Both the position numbers and the translations under genes were made by a program. The notes under the pieces are model-generated. The model was given only the letters and a program-made list of their open reading frames with translations. It was not told where the DNA came from and did not search any database. Positions 1 through 5,553 of a DNA stretch of 5,553 nt are shown here, piece by piece (the stretch's first letter is position 1; every line of letters starts with the position of its first letter). Source of the stretch: an uncultured Eubacteriales bacterium (GTDB lineage Bacteria > Bacillota > Clostridia > Oscillospirales > CAG-272); assembly GCA_934481325.1 (NCBI GenBank), contig CAKSPL010000095.1:1-5553 (forward strand). The letters run 5' to 3'.

Positions 1-1309
1 GGAATACACCGTCATCCATCAGCATTTTTTGCAGGAGCGGCACGAATTTCTGCGCCACGTAGCGCGGGGAACATTTTCTGGAAAGAGCGATTGCCGCGGC
101 AGTACCCGCCGCCTGCCCGAGCAGAGAGCAGGTTGCCATTACCCGGGTGGAGGAAAGTGCCGCGTGCGTGACGCTGATGTTTCTTCCGGCAAACAGCAGG
201 TTTTCCACATTGACCGAATACAGGCAACGGTAGGGGATTCCGTAAATCGGCACGGGAATGGTGACCGAGGGGTGCGTTTGATCCCCCACCTTTTTCATTC
301 CGTGCGGGTTGTGATCGTCCAGTGGCCAGCCGCCAAACGCAATTTCGTCCTTGAAATTGCCGCCCTTTACCACGTCGTGCTCGTTCATTACATAATCGCC
401 GACGTAGCGTCTGCTTTCGCGCTTGCCGGGCAGGAAACCGACAAAATCCAGATCCCAGTTTTCCATCCCGTGGTCGCCGCGGTTTTTGATGTGATCCCAC
501 ACGCCGAACACGGCGGCAAGCAATTCCGCGCGCACCTTATCCGCATCGTAAATGCTGTGCATATCCCCGCCAAGCTCAATCCACCACAGGTTGCATCCGC
601 TTGTGCCAATCTGCTGACTGCGCAATTCCGCGTGCTCGTGGCTGGCAAGCCCGTTGGAAAAGCACTCGTCATCCGGGTATACATTGGCAAAGGAGGGGGG
701 CGTGAACGGTACCGGATGGTCGGTTTCCCTTGCCGCCAGCAGAACCGACATTCCCATCGTCATCTTGTCCCCGTCTCTCGGGGTAAGGCTCTCGCCGGTT
801 TCCAGTGCGGATTCCCGCCCGTGGCGGTAGCGTGCGCTGACCAGCGGGGCAAGGATACTGTCACCCGAGCAATCGGCAAACAGACGGGCTTTCACCGTAA
901 TCCAGGTATAGGTGGTCAGCTGCCAGCCGGTTACCGAAGCAATCTTACCGTGATGCACTTCCGCATCCGCGCACGAGCAGTTCATCAGAAGTGTAATATT
1001 GGGGTTTTCCTGAACCATATCATAAAGAGTTGCATCAAACAGGGAGGAAACCAGCGTGGGGTTTTTGGCAATGTTCCGCTCCTCCAATTCGCTGATCAGT
1101 CCGCTTTCGCGGTCAAATTTTCCTTTTGCGCCCCGCACCCACATCCGGATTTCGGAGGAGGCGTTTCCGCCAAGCACGGGTCTGTCCTGCATCAGGATGA
1201 CCTTTGCCCCGTGGCGTGCTGCGGAAAGTGCGGCAAAACAGCCCGAAAGCCCGCCGCCGACCACGCAAAAATCGGTTTCCAGCGTCTGATGGTTCAGTTT
1301 GGAATTCAT
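1..1309 (-). CDS. FAD-dependent oxidoreductase (FAD_oxidored type), C-terminus cut by window edge
   Basis: Reading the minus strand from the ATG at 1309 gives 436 codons with no stop before the window edge, so the C-terminus is missing. The N-terminus has a Rossmann dinucleotide-binding loop, VVGGGLSG at residues 16-23, followed by a second strand ending in VILMQDRPVLGGNASSE (37-53), a hallmark of the FAD-dependent oxidoreductase family often found as PF12831. Near the visible end, residues 374-406 carry AGRNIS..H.ALSSTRVM and GQAAGTAAA, the conserved C-terminal FAD-contacting block of the same family. These proteins are presumed soluble flavoproteins; the substrate is usually unknown, and nothing here identifies it. 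There is no signal peptide or membrane segment at the start. The start is supported by an AAGGAGG ribosome-binding site 7 nt upstream and a strong promoter about 90 bp upstream. It is transcribed divergently from mscL and appears to be the first gene of its transcript. Family assignment is secure; function is not. Confidence 0.9.
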   Translation of the reverse strand, partial: MNSKLNHQTLETDFCVVGGGLSGCFAALSAARHGAKVILMQDRPVLGGNASSEIRMWVRGAKGKFDRESGLISELEERNIAKNPTLVSSLFDATLYDMVQENPNITLLMNCSCADAEVHHGKIASVTGWQLTTYTWITVKARLFADCSGDSILAPLVSARYRHGRESALETGESLTPRDGDKMTMGMSVLLAARETDHPVPFTPPSFANVYPDDECFSNGLASHEHAELRSQQIGTSGCNLWWIELGGDMHSIYDADKVRAELLAAVFGVWDHIKNRGDHGMENWDLDFVGFLPGKRESRRYVGDYVMNEHDVVKGGNFKDEIAFGGWPLDDHNPHGMKKVGDQTHPSVTIPVPIYGIPYRCLYSVNVENLLFAGRNISVTHAALSSTRVMATCSLLGQAAGTAAAIALSRKCSPRYVAQKFVPLLQKMLMDDGVF

Positions 1310-1316
1310 AACGGTT

Positions 1317-1323
1317 CCTCCTT
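1317..1323 (-). promoter_or_regulatory. Ribosome-binding site of the FAD oxidoreductase
   Basis: The minus strand reads AAGGAGG here, 7 nt before the ATG at 1309. It is a full match to the anti-Shine-Dalgarno sequence and fixes the start codon. Confidence 0.85.
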
Positions 1324-1396
1324 GATCTGTCGGGCGGAAGTCTTTTCGCGCCGGAAGCGGCGGCAAGCCTCTCGCACTGCCGAAAGTTCTCTTTTC

Positions 1397-1425
1397 ATTA
1401 TATCATAGAAAAGAGAAAAAGTCAA
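1397..1425 (-). promoter_or_regulatory. Sigma-A type promoter for the FAD oxidoreductase
   Basis: On the minus strand, TTGACT (1420-1425) is followed by a 17-bp spacer and TATAAT (1397-1402). This is nearly perfect consensus for the housekeeping sigma factor. Transcription should begin near 1390, leaving a leader of about 80 nt before the ATG at 1309. I see no convincing riboswitch or attenuator structure in that leader. Confidence 0.8.
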
Positions 1426-1451
1426 CCTCGCGGTAAAATGCGACAAAATTC

Positions 1452-1480
1452 TTGACAAACCGGAAAGAAGGGGCTATAAT
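1452..1480 (+). promoter_or_regulatory. Sigma-A type promoter for mscL
   Basis: TTGACA (1452-1457), a 17-bp spacer and TATAAT (1475-1480) form a perfect consensus housekeeping promoter. Transcription should start near 1487, about 30 nt before the mscL ATG. This also rules out an upstream in-frame TTG start at 1452, which would lie inside the -35 box. Confidence 0.88.
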
Positions 1481-1503
1481 GGGAATGTTCCAATCAAGCG
1501 AAA

Positions 1504-1510
1504 GAGAGGA
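1504..1510 (+). promoter_or_regulatory. Ribosome-binding site of mscL
   Basis: GAGAGGA lies 7 nt before the ATG at 1518. Together with the promoter at 1452-1480 it decides between this ATG and the in-frame upstream codons. Confidence 0.7.
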
Positions 1511-1517
1511 AAAACAG

Positions 1518-2057
1518 ATGGCAAAAAAGAAAACATCCTTCTGGCAGGACTTCAAAAAGTTCATCACCCGCGGCAACGTCGTGGATATGGCAGTCGGCGT
1601 TGTGATCGGCAAAGCCTTCGGTAATATCGTAACCGGGCTGGTCAATTACATCATCAACCCGTTCATCGGCATTTTTATGAAAGCGGGCAGCCTTGACGAC
1701 ATCAAAACCGTCATCACCCCCGCGAAGTTGGACGAAACCGGCGCGGTGGTGACAAAGGAAGTGGCTTTGCTGTGGGGGACCTGGCTTCAGACCATTCTTG
1801 ATTTTCTGATTGTGGCACTTTGCATTTTTACGGTGCTTCGCATCCTGATGCGTGCGAAAAATGTGATTGATGCCGAAAAGATCGCCGCCGAAGAGAAGAA
1901 GGCCGCTGAGGAAAAGGCAAAAGCCGAAGCCGAGGAAGCTGCCGCCAAACAGAAAGCGGAGGAGCTTGCCGCCCGCCAGACGCAGCTGGAAGAGGCAGTC
2001 CTGCATCAGGAAAAGTTGCTTGCCGAAATGTGTGAGCTGATGAAAAAAGGCAAATAA
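1518..2057 (+). CDS. mscL: Large-conductance mechanosensitive channel MscL with extended C-terminal helix
   Basis: The 179-aa product is MscL, a homopentameric inner-membrane channel that opens under membrane tension and releases small solutes during hypo-osmotic shock. The N-terminal amphipathic stretch leads into RGNVVDMAVGVVIG (18-31), the family signature at the start of the first transmembrane helix (about 21-50). A periplasmic-side loop (about 55-80) follows, then the second helix (about 83-111) with the conserved TILDFLIVA (92-100). The gate-lining leucine of E. coli MscL (Leu19) is Met24 here, and Val28 matches E. coli Val23. E. coli MscL is about 136 aa; the extra length is an Ala/Glu/Lys-rich segment (118-160) between the second helix and the C-terminal bundle, which still ends in a recognisable KLLAEMCELMKK (166-177). 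The start is fixed by the promoter and ribosome-binding site. It is a single-gene unit with its own promoter and terminator. Confidence 0.96.
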   Translation: MAKKKTSFWQDFKKFITRGNVVDMAVGVVIGKAFGNIVTGLVNYIINPFIGIFMKAGSLDDIKTVITPAKLDETGAVVTKEVALLWGTWLQTILDFLIVALCIFTVLRILMRAKNVIDAEKIAAEEKKAAEEKAKAEAEEAAAKQKAEELAARQTQLEEAVLHQEKLLAEMCELMKKGK

Positions 2058-2077
2058 TGCGCAAAACGCGTAAAACG

Positions 2078-2120
2078 GGCAGGGTCGCCCGGCGATTTCG
2101 CCGGGAGACCTGTCTTTTTT
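2078..2120 (+). terminator. Rho-independent terminator after mscL
   Basis: An inner stem, CCCGGCG paired with CGCCGGG (2088-2105), sits on an outer stem in which bases near 2078-2086 pair with 2107-2114 with one bulge and one G-T pair. It is followed directly by six Ts (2115-2120). It begins about 20 nt after the mscL stop, so mscL is monocistronic and the next gene needs its own promoter. Confidence 0.88.
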
Positions 2121-2149
2121 GCTCTGTGAACGGAAATTTTTGCAAACGA

Positions 2150-2179
2150 TTGACAGCGGCGCGGTTTTTGTGTTAAAAT
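2150..2179 (+). promoter_or_regulatory. Promoter of the MetRS-like gene
   Basis: TTGACA (2150-2155) is followed after 18 bp by TAAAAT (2174-2179), preceded by TG at 2171-2172, giving an extended -10. The predicted transcript start near 2186 leaves a leader of only about 45 nt, too short for a T-box or SAM riboswitch, which often control methionine genes in Firmicutes. Confidence 0.75.
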
Positions 2180-2200
2180 ATATTACTATAAAGGAAAAAA

Positions 2201-2214
2201 CCGGAGATCTCCGG
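2201..2214 (+). repeat. 14-bp perfect palindrome in the MetRS-like leader
   Basis: CCGGAGATCTCCGG is its own reverse complement. It lies downstream of the predicted transcription start and 4 nt before the ribosome-binding site. It could be an operator for a dimeric repressor, or in RNA a small hairpin (5-bp stem, GATC loop) affecting message stability or translation. The sequence alone does not decide. Confidence 0.6.
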
Positions 2215-2218
2215 CAGA

Positions 2219-2224
2219 AAAGGA
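2219..2224 (+). promoter_or_regulatory. Ribosome-binding site of the MetRS-like gene
   Basis: AAAGGA lies 7 nt before the ATG at 2232 and supports that start. Confidence 0.65.
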
Positions 2225-2231
2225 ACGGAAT

Positions 2232-4202
2232 ATGGAAAATACGGAAAAAGGACGCCCCGTTTTCCCAAAACGGGCACTGATCACGGCAGGGATGCCGTAC
2301 GGCAGCAAGGAGCTTCATTTCGGCCACGTGGGCGGCGTGTTCGTTCACGCCGATGCCTTTGCGCGGTTTCTGCGTGACCGCATCGGGGCGGAAAATGTGA
2401 TTTTCGTGTCGGGAACCGACTGCTACGGCTCCCCGATTATGGAAAAATACAAAAGCCTTGTTGCGGAAGGCAAATTCAACGGCTCCGTACGGGATTTTGT
2501 GGCGATGAATCACGAAAGTCAGGCACGCACGCTGAAGGAATATGAAATCAGCACCTCGATTTTTGCCGCAAGCGGACTTGGCGAAAGCGGCAGAATCCAC
2601 ACGGCGTACAGCGCGGAATTTTTTGAAAAGCTGGCGGCAAGCGGCGCGCTGATGAAGCTCTCCACCAAGCAGTTTTACGATGAAAAATTCGGCACCTTCC
2701 TCAACGGTCGCCAGGTCACGGGCAGATGCCCGATTCAGGGGTGCAAATCCGAGGTCGGCTATGCGGACGAGTGTTCCCTCGGTCACCAGTACTTCCCGGA
2801 GGAGTTGATTGCCCCGGTGAGTACGCTGTCCGGTGAACGTCCGGTACTCCGCAACGTGGAAAACTGGTATTTTGACCTCGAACGGTATCGTTCGTTTCTC
2901 ATCCGTATGATGGATGAAAAGGACGAAAAAGAAAACCTGCGTAAAACCACCTCCTTTGCCTGCCGGGAGTTCCTCAAGGACCCCGTGATTTACACCAAGA
3001 GCGAGTATGAGGCAACCGCACGGGAAAAGCTGGCGGCGTTTGCCTGCCGCTACGAGGTGGATGACGCCAAAGGGATGCTCCGCATCCTCTTTGACAAGCT
3101 TGTCGATCGCGAGGCGGCGTGTGAGATTTTGTCGGCAAACGGCATCCGCTTCCGCACCGGGAAAACGCTGGTTCCTTTCCGCCTTTCCGGCAATATCGAA
3201 TGGGGCGTCCCCGTGCCGGAAAAGGACGGCGTAAAGGGGCTGACCTTCTGGGTCTGGCCCGAGTCGCTCTGGGCTCCGATTTCCTTTACCGAAACCTATC
3301 TGGAAAGCATCGGACACGACAAGGAAGAGTGGAAGGACTGGTGGTGCGACGAGGACGCAATCGTGTACCAGTTTATCGGCGAGGATAACATTTACTTTTA
3401 TCATCTTGCCGAAATGGCAATGTTTGAGGCAATCAACGAAAGCCACGGTTATGACAAACCGTTCAAAATGCCGCGCATCATCGCCAACAAGCACCTGCTG
3501 TTCTTTGATAAAAAGGCAAGCAGCAGCGGCAAAATCAAGCCTCCGATGGCGGAAGAACTGCTCCAACACTACTCTGCGGAACAATTGCGCGCGCATTTTC
3601 TCGCCTTTGGTCTCGGCAACTCCAACGCGCCGTTCCAACCGAAGCCCTACAATCCCAATGCCGGGGAAAAGGATCCCGATCCCGCGGTGAAGGAATGGAA
3701 CATTTTTACAAACCTGCTCAATCGGGCGACCAGAACCCTGTTCTATTCGTTCCAGAAGTACAACGGCGGCAATCAGGTTGTTCCGCGCGGTGAGGTAAGT
3801 GCGCCGGTGATGGAGGCGGCAAAAGAGGCGATTCTCAAGGTGGAAAATCATATGGCGGCGCAGAATTTCCATTTGGTAATCAACGCACTGGAGGAGTATT
3901 TCCGCCTGATCAACAAGGAAATTTCCGGCAGTTTCAAAGCTCTTGGCGAAACGCCCGATCCGGCGGCGTTTGAGCAGGCGGTGCGCGATGCCGTTCATAT
4001 GGTCAAAACCGCAACCGTGCTGGCACACCCCGTGGCACCCGAATCCACGGAGCGTGTAATCGAATTTATGAATCTGCCGAAGGAAACCTTCTCGTGGGAG
4101 CACATTTTCGAAAGCGTGGACGCTTTGACCGAGGAGGGGCATACCTTCCGCGTGCTGGAACCGAGGAGCGACTTTTATACCAAGCCCGCCTGGCAGTATT
4201 GA
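2232..4202 (+). CDS. metG: Methionyl-tRNA synthetase-like class I tRNA ligase, divergent
   Basis: The 656-aa product is a class I aminoacyl-tRNA synthetase of the MetRS family, cytoplasmic, expected to attach methionine to tRNA-Met using ATP. Visible in order: the HIGH-type motif HFGH (29-32) after ALITAGMPYG; FVSGTDCYGSPI (58-69), matching the MetRS nucleotide-fold strand; a zinc-knuckle-like set C166, C171, C181 and H185; FPEELI...SGERPVLRNVENWYFDL (188-216), strongly MetRS-like; NIEWGVPVP (321-329) and TFWVWPESLWAP (338-349); and FIGEDNIYFYH (381-391). The KMSKS loop is degenerate, KASSS (428-432), so its second lysine is missing. About 70 extra residues sit around 245-312. The helical anticodon-binding domain begins near 487; N494 and R498 match the spacing of E. 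coli Asn391/Arg395, but I find no counterpart of Trp461. There is no C-terminal tRNA-binding (Trbp111-like) domain. It has its own promoter and terminator. It may be the cell's MetRS or a related paralog; the family is clear, the exact role less so. Confidence 0.88.
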   Translation: MENTEKGRPVFPKRALITAGMPYGSKELHFGHVGGVFVHADAFARFLRDRIGAENVIFVSGTDCYGSPIMEKYKSLVAEGKFNGSVRDFVAMNHESQARTLKEYEISTSIFAASGLGESGRIHTAYSAEFFEKLAASGALMKLSTKQFYDEKFGTFLNGRQVTGRCPIQGCKSEVGYADECSLGHQYFPEELIAPVSTLSGERPVLRNVENWYFDLERYRSFLIRMMDEKDEKENLRKTTSFACREFLKDPVIYTKSEYEATAREKLAAFACRYEVDDAKGMLRILFDKLVDREAACEILSANGIRFRTGKTLVPFRLSGNIEWGVPVPEKDGVKGLTFWVWPESLWAPISFTETYLESIGHDKEEWKDWWCDEDAIVYQFIGEDNIYFYHLAEMAMFEAINESHGYDKPFKMPRIIANKHLLFFDKKASSSGKIKPPMAEELLQHYSAEQLRAHFLAFGLGNSNAPFQPKPYNPNAGEKDPDPAVKEWNIFTNLLNRATRTLFYSFQKYNGGNQVVPRGEVSAPVMEAAKEAILKVENHMAAQNFHLVINALEEYFRLINKEISGSFKALGETPDPAAFEQAVRDAVHMVKTATVLAHPVAPESTERVIEFMNLPKETFSWEHIFESVDALTEEGHTFRVLEPRSDFYTKPAWQY

Positions 4203-4266
4203 GGAATCGCGTTTTGCAGGGCGGCACTCCCGCACTCTTTTCCCGCATTTCCTCCGTGATTCTCAA

Positions 4267-4298
4267 AACAAAAAGCCCCCGAACGGGGGCTTTTTGTT
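4267..4298. terminator. Bidirectional terminator between the MetRS-like gene and the convergent unknown gene
   Basis: A perfect 14-bp stem (4267-4280 with 4285-4298) has a GAAC loop, a GC core (GCCCCC/GGGGGC) and A/T-rich arms, so each strand has the hairpin followed by a T-run. It lies 64 nt after the plus-strand stop at 4202 and 6 nt after the minus-strand stop at 4305, and should serve both convergent transcripts. Confidence 0.93.
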
Positions 4299-4304
4299 GT
4301 TTGC

Positions 4305-5273
4305 TCAGTCATCCTCCTTCGGATAAGGATACATCGGATACGGTGTTTTTGCCACAGGATAGACCGATGGGTGCTTCAATCCCTGCCTTGAAAGCTCGCG
4401 ATGCCCGACCGACCAGCGCATCTCATAGTGTTCGCCTTCCCGGCGATAATCGGCATAAAACCCGAAAGAGTCTGCCATCCCGCCAAGATTGTTCAGCTCC
4501 GGCAACGGATCTTCCGGGTCGGCAAGGTTCATTTCGGCAACAAACAGCGGGGCTTCCGGGTCAATCGGTTCTGCCGTGAGTTTCAGGGCGCAGTCCCTTG
4601 CGGTACGCACTGCGGTCAGTGCCATCAGCATTAAAATCCCCATAAACCGCCCGATTGCCGGATTTTTCGAGGAGCGGATGTCAAGCCCCGAAAGGTTGTA
4701 ATCAATCGTACAGCCGGTTAGGCTTGCCACGGTTTCAATCTGCGCCGCCAGTGCGCTGTAAAAAGCGCGGGTGATATCGATTTCCGGTGGCGAAACCTCC
4801 ACCCTGCCGCAACGCAAAAGATAACGGTGAATCATTGCGTACTGTTGCTCACTCGGCGGTAAACGCCGGTTGCTTACGCCCTCTGTAAAATACACGCCGG
4901 GAAAACTTTCGGCAAGGGCGGCGGGTGAATCGGTGAACACCGCAAGGGACCGACAGGGGACCAGTGCCGCGGTCAGTCCCGTTTCGGCGTAAAACGGCGT
5001 CAGAAACAGCACGGTTTTTCCGATACAACGGAAAAATACCGGGATGTCCCCAAAGCCGGTGAGAAACCGGCGTAGCTCATTTTTCTCGGAGACCTTTGCC
5101 GGATGAATATCGAAAAAGGATTTTCCCCGCACGGAATGCTCCGGCTCGGAGCGGGCGGCAAGTATCGTTCCCCGTTCGTCCAACAGAAATAACCGATCCT
5201 CAAAAGTATTACCGCCGGGGATTCTGTCCTGAAGATCCAGCGGATTTCTGATCAGAGGGCGACGCCCCAACAT
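4305..5273 (-). CDS. Unassigned 322-aa protein encoded directly downstream of trkH
   Basis: I do not recognise the family. The product is soluble-looking, with no signal peptide or clear transmembrane helix; the most hydrophobic run is 208-221 (GRFMGILMLMALTA), short for a membrane span. Residues 26-110 begin DRLFLLDERGTILAA and continue G.SFFDIHP, a pattern reminiscent of PAS- or Cache-like sensory folds. Residues 165-290 have a spacing that faintly recalls a histidine-kinase DHp/ATPase module: a helical stretch ALAAQIETVASLTG (174-187), the 205-225 helix where an N-box would lie, and a closing strand near 283-289. However, the asparagine of the N-box and the DxGxG ATP-binding motif are absent, so any kinase ancestry would be of an inactive form. 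The tail (302-319) is rich in Tyr and Pro. It starts 18 nt after the trkH stop behind a very strong ribosome-binding site and ends just before the shared terminator, so it is the last gene of a trkH operon. A role in potassium transport or its sensing is a context guess. Confidence 0.85.
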   Translation of the reverse strand: MLGRRPLIRNPLDLQDRIPGGNTFEDRLFLLDERGTILAARSEPEHSVRGKSFFDIHPAKVSEKNELRRFLTGFGDIPVFFRCIGKTVLFLTPFYAETGLTAALVPCRSLAVFTDSPAALAESFPGVYFTEGVSNRRLPPSEQQYAMIHRYLLRCGRVEVSPPEIDITRAFYSALAAQIETVASLTGCTIDYNLSGLDIRSSKNPAIGRFMGILMLMALTAVRTARDCALKLTAEPIDPEAPLFVAEMNLADPEDPLPELNNLGGMADSFGFYADYRREGEHYEMRWSVGHRELSRQGLKHPSVYPVAKTPYPMYPYPKEDD

Positions 5274-5276
5274 AAT

Positions 5277-5286
5277 ACCTCCTTTT
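5277..5286 (-). promoter_or_regulatory. Very strong ribosome-binding site of the trkH-linked gene
   Basis: The minus strand reads AAAAGGAGGT, 3 nt before the ATG at 5273. The match to the 16S rRNA 3' end is extended, though spacing is a little short. It lies wholly in the 18-nt gap after the trkH stop, so translation of the two genes is probably independently initiated on one transcript. Confidence 0.8.
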
Positions 5287-5291
5287 GGCGG

Positions 5292-5553
5292 TCAGTGGCG
5301 TTTCCAGGTGCGGGGGCAGAAAAGCAACAACACCGGAAACAGCTCCAACCGACCTGCCAGCATATCAAATATCAGCACGCATTTGGAAAAATCCGAGAAA
5401 AACGCAAAATTCCCGGTAGGACTCACCAGGTTCAGCCCGGGACCCACGTTGTTGAGCGTGGTAATCACCGCCGTGATGTTGGTGGTAAAATCCGCCCCGT
5501 CCAAAGAAATCAAAAGTGTGGAGCCAAGCAGTAAGGCACAAAGGCAAAAGGTG
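5292..5553 (-). CDS. trkH: TrkH/KtrB-type potassium uptake protein, C-terminal fragment
   Basis: The minus-strand frame is open from the window edge to a TGA at 5292-5294, giving the last 86 residues; the N-terminus lies beyond the right edge. The fragment contains ITTLNNVGPGLN, the fourth pore-loop selectivity-filter region of the TrkH/TrkG/KtrB superfamily, followed by SPTGNFAFFSDFSK and the conserved final block FDMLAGRLELFPVLLLFCPRTWKR. These proteins are integral membrane K+ (or Na+-coupled K+) transporters built from four channel-like repeats, normally gated by a cytoplasmic NAD/ATP-binding RCK partner (TrkA or KtrA). No such partner is visible downstream; it may lie upstream outside the window or elsewhere. 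A start inside this fragment (for example TTG at 5513) is not plausible because the family homology continues to its left. The stop is 18 nt before the next gene, indicating an operon. TrkH versus KtrB cannot be separated from this part alone. Confidence 0.93.
   Translation of the reverse strand, partial: TFCLCALLLGSTLLISLDGADFTTNITAVITTLNNVGPGLNLVSPTGNFAFFSDFSKCVLIFDMLAGRLELFPVLLLFCPRTWKRH

Noticed and set aside
12..690. Minus-strand open frames at 12-500 and 388-690.
   Set aside because: They lie in another frame within the FAD oxidoreductase. The correct frame runs unbroken from 1309 to the window edge, so there is no frameshift or second gene.
29..1408. A 459-codon open frame on the plus strand opposite the FAD oxidoreductase.
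   Set aside because: It is the antisense shadow of a gene with definite FAD-binding motifs. No ribosome-binding site or domain supports it, and it runs through the minus-strand promoter.
1452..1517. An upstream in-frame TTG (1452) and ATG (1479) as the mscL start.
   Set aside because: These codons overlap the -35 and -10 boxes of the promoter, and MscL homology begins after the ATG at 1518, which has a ribosome-binding site.
2180..2231. Possible T-box or SAM riboswitch upstream of the MetRS-like gene.
   Set aside because: The leader is only about 45 nt, with one small palindrome and no T-box sequence, antiterminator or SAM-box structure.
1494..4235. A 913-codon open frame on the minus strand, antisense to mscL and the MetRS-like gene and open across the gap between them.
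   Set aside because: The plus-strand genes have clear homology, promoters and ribosome-binding sites. The antisense product has no recognisable domain and is rich in His, Arg, Phe and Cys in the manner of antisense translations; the open frame reflects codon bias.
4203..4266. The spacer after the MetRS-like stop as a possible small gene or RNA.
   Set aside because: I see no start with a ribosome-binding site, no promoter and no stable structure before the terminator.
5292..5513. A separate small gene beginning at a TTG at 5513.
   Set aside because: The frame continues open to the window edge, and the sequence is the conserved C-terminus of TrkH/KtrB, so it is a truncated large gene rather than a small protein.

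Overview
The window looks like a chromosomal segment from a moderately GC-rich Firmicute, most likely a gut-type Clostridium relative. The grounds are very strong Shine-Dalgarno sequences (AAGGAGG, AAAAGGAGGT), near-consensus sigma-A promoters (TTGAC- and TATAAT boxes 17 bp apart), compact intergenic gaps with hairpin/T-run terminators, and a divergent MetRS type that I associate with Clostridia. That placement is inference from style and remembered families; there is no rRNA or other taxonomic marker in the window.

Layout, left to right. (1) The left edge holds a minus-strand FAD-dependent oxidoreductase (start at 1309, C-terminus cut off by the window edge). (2) A short divergent intergenic region carries two back-to-back, nearly perfect sigma-A promoters. 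(3) mscL, the large-conductance mechanosensitive channel, lies on the plus strand with an unusually long Ala/Glu/Lys-rich C-terminal helix and its own hairpin terminator. (4) A methionyl-tRNA synthetase-like class I ligase follows on the plus strand, with its own promoter and a 14-bp perfect palindrome in its short leader; it departs from canonical MetRS at several functional sites. (5) A bidirectional terminator separates it from a convergent minus-strand operon. (6) That operon has the C-terminal end of a TrkH/KtrB-type potassium transporter at the right edge, followed 18 nt later by a 322-aa protein I cannot assign to a known family.

The genes are mostly independent transcription units. 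The one clear operon is trkH plus the unknown gene, and the unknown product may be connected with potassium uptake. mscL and trkH both concern turgor and ion balance and lie about 3 kb apart, but on opposite strands and under separate control. No mobile element, CRISPR array, tRNA or rRNA is visible. The points most worth following up are the altered catalytic and anticodon-binding positions of the MetRS-like protein and the unassigned TrkH-linked protein.
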